Made by a program: the position numbers and the translations under genes. A stretch of 64,000 nucleotides of DNA from NCBI GenBank assembly GCA_023055425.1, contig JALGPY010000002.1:120540088-120604087 (forward strand), read 5' to 3'. Positions 57,104-64,000 of this stretch are shown here, in pieces. The notes under the pieces were generated by a model, which ran no database searches, was not told where the DNA came from, and saw only the letters and a list, made by a program, of their open reading frames with translations. The stretch comes from Linanthus parryae. Its lineage: Eukaryota; Streptophyta; Magnoliopsida; Ericales; Polemoniaceae. How positions within the stretch are numbered: position 1 is the first letter of the stretch; each line of letters begins with the position of its first letter.

Positions 57104-60014
57104 TGTAATACCCCGAATTTTAATTAGGTTTTATTTGGTAAATTCGGAAAAATATTTGACGATTTCAAGAAATACTATTTCAAGTAATTATGGACTTAAT
57201 TTTAGTTTCTAAATTATATGGGTATTATGTGGCATTGAAGAGTATCTAGTATTCCGTTTTCGGGTTATCTGAAGTTTATAAAAGTTTGGATATCTTTGAG
57301 TACTTGTTATTATTAATATCGAAATATATAATAATATAATTTTGTGTTAATTTCCATTAGTTAGTATCGCATTCCGAAAATACCCCTCTTGTATGTGTAG
57401 TCTTGTACTTACCATCAATTTTTAATATTTACATCTCAACCCTCATTTTCTTGGTATTCTAAATTTCTACCACAACTAATTTGTTGGGAGAATGGTAATT
57501 GCTCATAAGCCCCTCCACCACTATCAAGTCAACCCAATTAAAATAATAGTCCTACTAGTCATGATATGACTATATGATGCATACCATCCCACCTTACCCT
57601 CATACGATTCTTTCCATCACTCTTCAATACATCTATTTCTCTATTTGGGGCTGAAACAACCCAATCAATTCAGCTCAATCATCATCTTCTTCGTCTCCTT
57701 CATTCATTTCCCCCTTTTTCTTCAAATCCTCCATGGAAGCATCTTAAGCTCTTCAAGGCTCAAGCTTTCTAAGGCCTCCAAATACTTCTAATCCTTCTTG
57801 GGGATGGTATTGTAAGTATTATTTATCCTATATATCTTTTATATATTGTGCATGTTTGGTTTAACATCATGTCTTGTTGGTGATTTCTTGGATTGTGATG
57901 CATGTGTGTCTAGAACATGAATTGGAGACTTTAAACTTGTTTTCTTTCCAATTCTTCACATGATTCCCAAAAATTCTTGTTTGATCTCTTTTTATATGTT
58001 TAATTGGTTGTATTTCAATATCAAAACATGTTTCTCAAGTTGCATGTATCATAGAATTGATTTGATCATGGTTTGAGTGTTCTAGGTAAAATTGCATGTT
58101 CTTACAATCTGAACAGTTTGTCAAAAACGTGGAATATCTCTAAATTTTGTATATGTGAAATTTTCAACTCTTAAATATTTTGAAACTAGACTCAGAGAGG
58201 GTCATTTTGAGAAAACAAATCAACTTCATAGGCTTTCTGGTTAGGGAGATAAGCTCATTCAAAGTTGCATGTTTTCTGAAACTCTGTTTCTGGACTTATT
58301 TTGCCATTTTTTCTAAAAACTCACTTTTCAGAAACTTTTTGAACCTCATCTTTCTTGTGTTGTAACTAGACACATTGTGGGTTAATTCTGGAGAATATGA
58401 GCATCATTGCTATTCTCCAAGTTGTAGTAATTGTCCTTCAAAGTTGAATGTTTCTGCCAAACACTTCTCTGCATAGCAGTGTTTGTTATTTTTGTAACTT
58501 GAGTTTTATGTTAGATATTCATGATTTTCTTGATGTTCCTGAAAATAGAAACATTTAGGTTCATCATGTATTAATTTTATAATTTTAGGAGATGCTTTAA
58601 TATGGTAAATGTGGCTCTAAAGTCAGAGCTACAATTCTGTCCAGAAATTGTAGTTTCACATGTTTTAGAAAATTTGAATTATTGAATTTCTAAATATTTT
58701 GTTCGAATTATTTTGATATGTGAGCATCATGATATGCGCATAAGTGACATTTAGAATCATGTGCATATAGAACACGTATTCGAAACGTGAGTACACCACT
58801 TGAAAATGGGTTTTATTGGGATAATTAAGGATGGACCAAGTCTTACGACCTAGCAAGCACCCATATAGAATTAGGGCATTCTTTATTTAGAAGTAACATC
58901 TTTGTGACTAGGGATTTTTACATTGTAGGGGACGGATTCGTGGACATAGGCTTCGTCGACGCCCCTTCGTACTAACTTCTGAGGCGACTTCAGGTGAGAT
59001 TACATGCTTAGCCTCGTGTGTCTTGCTTCCTTCGTGTCAAAATAAGATCTTATGTTTTGTCTCAAAATTTACTTGTGAGTTCCATGCTTATTCTTGTGTG
59101 CCTAGCTTCTTTCGTGTCGACGTGTGATTCTATAACTTGTCTCAAAATGTGTTTTTGATTCACATGCTTTACTTGAGTTGTTTACGTTTCGAAACGATCA
59201 CCTAGATAAATTATAATTCGTTAATAACGTAAAGTGGAATGTCGCACGTACCGAAATCTGTTACTATTTGGGAGGTCCTTTGTTGACCGTTATTATTTGG
59301 CAGGTCCTTTGTTGACCGTTACTATTTGGGAGGTCCTTTGTTGACCGTTACTATTTGGGAGGTCATTTGTTGACCGTTACTATTTGGGAGGTCCTTTGTT
59401 GACCGTTAGTGTTTGGGAGGTCCTTTGTTGACCATTACTATCTCCGGTACTGTGCATAATAATCCAGCTTCTTTGACTCTATATTGGGAAACTGTTAATT
59501 ATACTTGTGTTTTGAATGGTCAATGAAACTTGTGAAATAATTAATTGGAAATTTGATGATTATCTGAATATTTCTTATTAGCACCTATTTATACCGTTGT
59601 GTACTCTGATAATTTTTATTAATACTCTGTTACTATTATCTTATTTTACTCGTGATCCAACATAGTTCATCTTTTCTGCTTTACATGCTAAGGTGTATCT
59701 CACTCAGTATTTATTGCTGACTTTCGAAAACTGTGGTTCTTGTTTTCCTTCCCACCGCAGGTTTAGGAGCTGAGTATCTTAGAATAGAAGGGCGAGGGAC
59801 TCACTTAGACTATGAACGCCACCAGTAGTTCATATAGTATTTTTAGTAAATTAGTGTGTAATAGTTATCAGCTTGTGTGTAAGACTTAACGTTTAATGTA
59901 GTTGTTTAATGTTATAAATATGTGTTGTGGATTGTACTGTTTTTTATCTCCGCCACTTCTATTAAGCATCACCCTCCCGGTCTCGTCCCGATCCGGATAA
60001 AGGGGGTTGTTGCA
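57104..60014 (+). mobile_element. Solo Tekay-like LTR
   Basis: A 2911-bp LTR (TGTAATACCCCG...GTTGTTGCA) is flanked by AGAAG at 57099-57103 and 60015-60019, with no internal region, so it is the product of LTR-LTR recombination. It belongs to the same family as 25766-26032/34343-37612. No gene is present. It has a 29-bp tandem array at 59260-59433. The plus orientation is deduced from the LTR start. Confidence 0.88.
59260..59433. repeat. 29-bp tandem repeat, six copies
   Basis: Unit GTTACTATTTGGGAGGTCCT followed by TTGTTGACC; six head-to-tail copies with few substitutions (for example GTTAGTG in the last). No such array was seen in the other LTR copy. Confidence 0.95.
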
Positions 60015-60019
60015 AGAAG

Positions 60020-60691
60020 TCCATAGGGGAGAAACTGCTCGCGAAAGCGGGCAAGCTTTGGAGGGCTTTCAAGCACTCCCAACGGACTCAACACAAGATG
60101 GCGAAGAACCATAACGCTGCCTTTACTAGTATTCGAGAGGAGCAGCGTGAGGCGGCTCGGCACGCAGGCCGAGAACCGCCATTACCGCTGTATTTCCCTC
60201 CTACCTACTCCAGCAGCTACAATACGAGTTGGTCAGACGAGGCGGACTCTAGCGAGTTTACATCCGCTCCACCTCCCCCGACTCACCCACCTCTGCCACC
60301 TGAGAGACAGCAGAGACGTCAGTCTGGGACACGATCCCAGCAGCCCACGGATCGTCAGACTGGGTCACGAACCCAGCAGCCTTCGAGTGGCAGGACGCGT
60401 TTACGGTCCCAGCCACCTAGCAGTTGGACTGGATCAGATTCCCAATCCTCCAACAATTGGCGGGGCCCACGAGCACGTCGGGCGGTAGTCTACAGGACAG
60501 ACACTGGCGGCAGCTCTCCGAGTAGCATATCCGGTTCCTTGGAACCGGGTCAGACCCGACATTTTTTCCGGACGAGTGAGTGCCATGAGGGCATGCCTCC
60601 TCTTAGTGTGGGGGTGGTAGTCGTGTCTGCATTAAACCAGTCTGCACATTTTTTCATGTTTATTTGCAGTTTTTATTTTATATTATTTTGA
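60020..60691 (+). pseudogene. Extra ORF of B, part 3 (C-terminal tail)
   Basis: The frame through the ATG at 60098 is open upstream to the solo-LTR border and would continue there from the shifted frame before 57099. It encodes a helical charged segment (SIREEQREAARHAGREPP), then a Tyr/Ser/Pro-rich stretch and Gln/Ser/Arg-rich imperfect repeats of the type SGTRSQQP/GSRTQQP. It ends in a hydrophobic tail (FFMFICSFYFILF), which is probably accidental. No known domain. Confidence 0.5.
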
Positions 60692-62583
60692 GTCAGCATA
60701 TTTTCGGTATTTGAGTCAACCCACCACAAACATTCTGGCCGTGCACTGTACATAAAAAAAAAAAAAAAAAAAAAAAAATCAAAAAAAAAATCAAAAAAAA
60801 TCAAAAATCAAAAATCAAAAACCAAAAATCAAAAATCAAAAAAGTAAAAAAAAAAATTAACGATGTTGGTTGCGTATATACGCAGTTGCTGCGTATATAC
60901 GCAGACAGCAGTGTTTTATTTTTTTTCAAAAATCCAAAAAAAATTAAAAAAAAATCAGAAAATTTTGAGAAAGGGCAATCGAGATAACAGAAACAGTGAA
61001 GAAATCGAGGTTGAATCCTTTGATAGAAAAGAAAACTTGCACCGATGTATAGTAGATAGGTGAGAGCCAGTGACCTTTGGAATCCGCAAGTAATTATCAC
61101 CTGAGCTAAAAATCCGACTAGTTACTACACCACTGTCATCTAGGTAGTCGACAACCCGCCCACGGGCGCCATCACGGTCATCGCATTTTTCGGTGGAGTG
61201 ACTGGCTATCAAGGGACCTCACGTCCTGTTTCTTACCCCTAGGTCCAATTAGTCAGCCCGTTTGAAGCCATTTACCCTCTTTATTCTTAGCCACTGTAGT
61301 CTAGGCAACCATCTTTGAGACCTTCATCAGTCGATAGTTGGCTATTCTACGCGTTATGAAAGAGGAGTGAGTAGGGTGGGTTTTAGATGGGAGAGCTTCA
61401 GGATTTATCAGTTTTGGACAGTTTTGACATCGACACGTTTTTCGAGGGAAGGACAGGGTGAGTTAGCGGCGACAGTGCATTAATTTGCGGAGGTGGATCA
61501 CTGCATTACATAGTGACCGCATGAGGAGTTAGTCGTGTGCGAGCATCTTTTCGCACAAAACATGGTTCCGGGGGGTTGTAGGTTTAATTGGTGGTTGTGC
61601 CGTTTTTCTACATCTTTGGTGATGAGGAGGTTCGGTGGGACTGCACAGTATCATCTCGACTACAGGATCAGCGCTTCAGGATTAGTGTGGGGGTACTTCA
61701 CATGAGGACATTTTACGTACCCCACGACAAAGATTTATTTTCACTCACTCAGCTTTAGTCAGTTTAGTATTGTCGTTATTCGTGTATTTATGTATACAGT
61801 GTTATCTTGTTAAAAAAAACGAAATAGAAAAGAAAGAAGAAAATAAGAAAAAAAGAGAAAAAAAAAAAGAAAAGAAAAAGCCATGTTCTAGTTTTTAGTT
61901 TTGTTTATCGTTTATGTTAGTTAAGTGAAAAGCTGAGTGAGTGGCATAATTTTTGAGACATTTACATCACTTCACATTTGTGGCCGCGAGCACGGCGAAG
62001 ACACATCGAGGGATAGAGGAATTGAGAAAGCAGGAACTTAGGTGTTTCAGACAGTTTTTCGGGATCTCGGTGAGGGGTGTGAGTTTGGTAAATTGTGAGA
62101 ATGTCATAACAAGTAGGACTGTGGCGTACCTTGTTACAGATATATATATATCTTACCTGTTAGACTTAGATCCTTTCGGAAAAAGCTCGGATGGTAAGTT
62201 AGCTAGGGATTTGCTCAGATTGATAACGAAAGTAATGATACTTTGGTCCAGTGCTTAAATCCACCATATAAATATGTTCAGACTTACCGATGGCTTGCAG
62301 GGAAGTACTTTCTAAAAAAGGGTGAGGTCACGAGGACACACTGGTTATGTTTTTGAGATTGCCCAATCTCGCCAAAAATAATTTGTCATAAGTATGTTTT
62401 GAGTCGTTTGAGTCTGTGTATATTCTATCTGATTCAGTTCTCTATCGAGTCGTCCGGTTGAAAGGTTCGGGTCGAAAGAGTATGCAAAAGTAGTGTATGC
62501 ACGGCAGAGCCGGTCTCACGAGGGCAGAAATGTATGATTGCAGGCTAGTGTGCGTGCGGTTTGCTCGGGACGAGCAATGCCTA
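60692..62583 (+). other. 3' non-coding region of element B
   Basis: No supported gene. It contains an A-rich array of TCAAAAA-type units (60750-60860), a palindrome pair (60871-60903), a GGGCAATCGA segment shared with element C (60972), an A/G-rich tract (61815-61880), the hairpin motif GAGATTGCCCAATCTC (62355-62370) and the stem-loop TTGCTCGGGACGAGCAA (62561-62577). Confidence 0.65.
60871..60903. repeat. Palindrome pair TGCGTATATACGCA, 3' region of B
   Basis: Exact copies at 60871-60884 and 60890-60903, five bases apart, directly after the A-rich array. Confidence 0.97.
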
Positions 62584-62596
62584 GTGTGGGGGTATT
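62584..62596 (+). other. Polypurine tract of element B
   Basis: GTGTGGGGGTATT directly before the 3' LTR; same form as in A and C. Confidence 0.8.
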
Positions 62597-64000
62597 TGAT
62601 AACGCCCAATTAGGGGTTATCTTTTAGCCTGATTTCACGAGCGTTTGTGTCAGAAAACAGTGTCTTTTGTCGGGATTTGCCTTAGAATGCCTCGGGAAGT
62701 TAGAACGAGACATTTATTTGTACTTTCTGGATTGCTGCTTATTTATTGCTTTTATTGGATATGATCGCGGGTTCTGTTCATGTTGCCTTTTCAGGAACAG
62801 GTTCGGGAGGTGCATCGGGAAGCGTGTCGGGACCAAATCGGGGTCGTCTTGGGAAACGTGCACAAGATCGAGCCAAGAGGGGAACACAGAAAATCATGAG
62901 AACACCAAGGGAGGCAAACCGGAGATTTCAGGCAGAAGAGTGGGACCCAGGAGACACAACCGGGCCCAGCAGAGGACCAAGCCGCGCCAGGGCACAGCCC
63001 CTGCCTGCGTATATACGCAGGGGCTGCGTATATACGCAGCTGTTGTGTATATACGCAGGCAGGGGGTATGGGAGCATGATTTGTGGGCCCTGGTTGCGTA
63101 TATACGCAACCCTTGCGTATATACGCAGCCAGGTTGACTTTTTTCCCAAGTCGGTGGACCGATGGCAATTTTCGTAAATTCTGGCACAAGTGTTTCGATA
63201 AAAACAGCACTATTTAAAGAATCGTCCAGAATCGTTTTGAGACACACGATACCCAGCACAACCGAAGGACAAGTCAGAGCATCCCGAAGAGCACGGAAGA
63301 GCGATTCGAGATTCGAAGACTTAGTTAGATTTCATTCTCTCTCTTTACATTAATAAAATTTGTTTAGTATTATGTCTATTAGTAGCTAAACTTCTTACCT
63401 AGGTTCTCGGTGAACCTAGGGTTTCGTACCAAGATTTTATGACTAGTTTGATAATGAATTCATGATTGCTATCTTAATTCAGCAAGTTGTATCTGTTATT
63501 CTGTCTTTGATTATTCTTGTATATGCATGATAGGATTGATCACCCAGGATTGCTATAGACCCGAGCCTGTAGGAAGAAAAGTCAGGATTTAGTACCTTAC
63601 CCTGATAGACCGACCAGAGAAAGGGAGATAGGGCTAGCACCGAAAAACGTGAGACCGACTGTTAGAGAATCTGACCCGGGCCATTCGGACAGGTTAGAAA
63701 CCCTAATAGGATTAGAACGAGCCTGCAGACTTAGGCAGCTTAACAGGAATCCGAAAGTCTGCAGGATCGGGATTACGTGTGGAAGCTGAAAGGTCACTGC
63801 ACAACCGGTACGTTGCACGGATAACAAAACTGCTGAGTGTTTCATATCAAACGTAAAACTGAAATCTGTAGAAACCCTAGGGGATCCTGGAGCCTAGTTC
63901 CCATCCATTATAGTAACAACCAATTCAGCTAATTCCAGAAAAACGTCACAAAATATTTACGTTTTCGTTTTCAATTTCTGTTTTTAGGTTAGTAAACTGC
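62597..64000 (+). repeat. 3' LTR of element B, truncated by window end
   Basis: It starts TGATAACGCCC and aligns to 37613 onward with about 3% differences by eye and a 22-base gap. The palindrome cluster lies at 63006-63127. The last about 175 bases are beyond the window. Confidence 0.93.
63006..63127. repeat. Palindrome cluster TGCGTATATACGCA, 3' LTR of B
   Basis: Copies at 63006-63019, 63025-63038, 63044-63057 (one mismatch, TGTG), 63095-63108 and 63114-63127; one more copy than the 5' LTR. Confidence 0.97.

Larger units (their letters stand above)
37613..64000 (+). mobile_element. Athila-type gypsy element B, with two nested insertions
   Basis: The element has a 5' LTR (37613-39192), tRNA-Asp primer site, gag, PR-RT-RH-IN, an extra ORF in the Athila 'env-like' position, a polypurine tract (62584-62596) and the start of its 3' LTR (62597 to window end). 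Element C (46381-56389) and a solo LTR (57104-60014) interrupt it. Without them the visible part is about 13.5 kb. Many stops make it inactive. By-eye LTR divergence is around 3%. Confidence 0.88.

Noticed and set aside
60098..60691. Hydrophobic C-terminus of the extra ORF as an envelope transmembrane anchor
   Set aside because: The tail is only about 15 residues at the very end after low-complexity sequence, with no signal peptide or other envelope feature.
63006..63127. CRISPR-like array from the repeated palindromes
   Set aside because: Repeats are too short, spacing is irregular, there are no unique equal-length spacers, and the DNA is plant nuclear.
1..64000. tRNA, rRNA or other structural RNA genes
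   Set aside because: Only primer-binding complements of tRNA 3' ends were seen; no complete tRNA-like or rRNA sequence was noticed by reading.

Overview
The window is plant nuclear DNA, almost certainly heterochromatic or intergenic sequence from an angiosperm. I found no intact host gene. Nearly all of it is LTR-retrotransposon sequence, nested several layers deep and mostly decayed. The plant assignment rests on Athila-, Tat-, Tekay- and Copia-type gypsy/copia features, tRNA-Asp and initiator-tRNA-Met primer sites, plant-mobile-domain and 'putative plant transposon' proteins, and spliceosomal introns. The species cannot be told from the sequence.

Layout. 1-2312: 3' end and 3' LTR of an Athila-type element (A, + strand). 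2313-9341: 3' part of a retroelement with a multi-exon plant-mobile-domain (PMD) gene on the opposite strand; its 3' LTR is 8728-9341. 9342-10619: GC-rich, promoter-like, unassigned DNA. 10620-15530: a very decayed Copia element. 15531-23290: a foldback, then a Tat-like gag-protease-RT region flanked by about 250-bp inverted LTR-like repeats. 23290-24636: a Copia IN-RT fragment. 24637-26032 and 34343-37612: a pol-less Tekay-like element and its long 3' LTR, split by a complete 8.3-kb element (26033-34342, minus strand, 615-bp LTRs, TSD TATAC) that carries a gag and a second antisense PMD gene. 37613-64000: an Athila-type element (B, + strand) with LTR, tRNA-Asp PBS, gag, PR-RT-RH-IN, an extra ORF and the start of its 3' LTR. 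B is itself interrupted by element C (46381-56389, minus strand, 1587-bp LTRs, TSD GTGCC) and by a solo Tekay-like LTR (57104-60014, TSD AGAAG).

Order of events: the Tekay-like element was present first; the PMD element and Athila B landed in its LTR; C and the solo-LTR parent then landed in B. Three families here (C, the PMD element, the Tekay-like element) lack pol and would depend on enzymes supplied in trans. B has all pol domains but carries stops and frameshifts.

The most striking unexplained signal is a set of short self-complementary 14-mers in clusters. B has 15 copies of TGCGTATATACGCA (13 exact) in both LTRs and in two internal non-coding sites. A has six copies of a different one (AGATC..GATCT) in its LTR. 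C has five of a third (TGTTCG..CGAACA) at the same internal site as B. The architecture is kept while the sequence is replaced, which suggests an element-specific cis-acting module.
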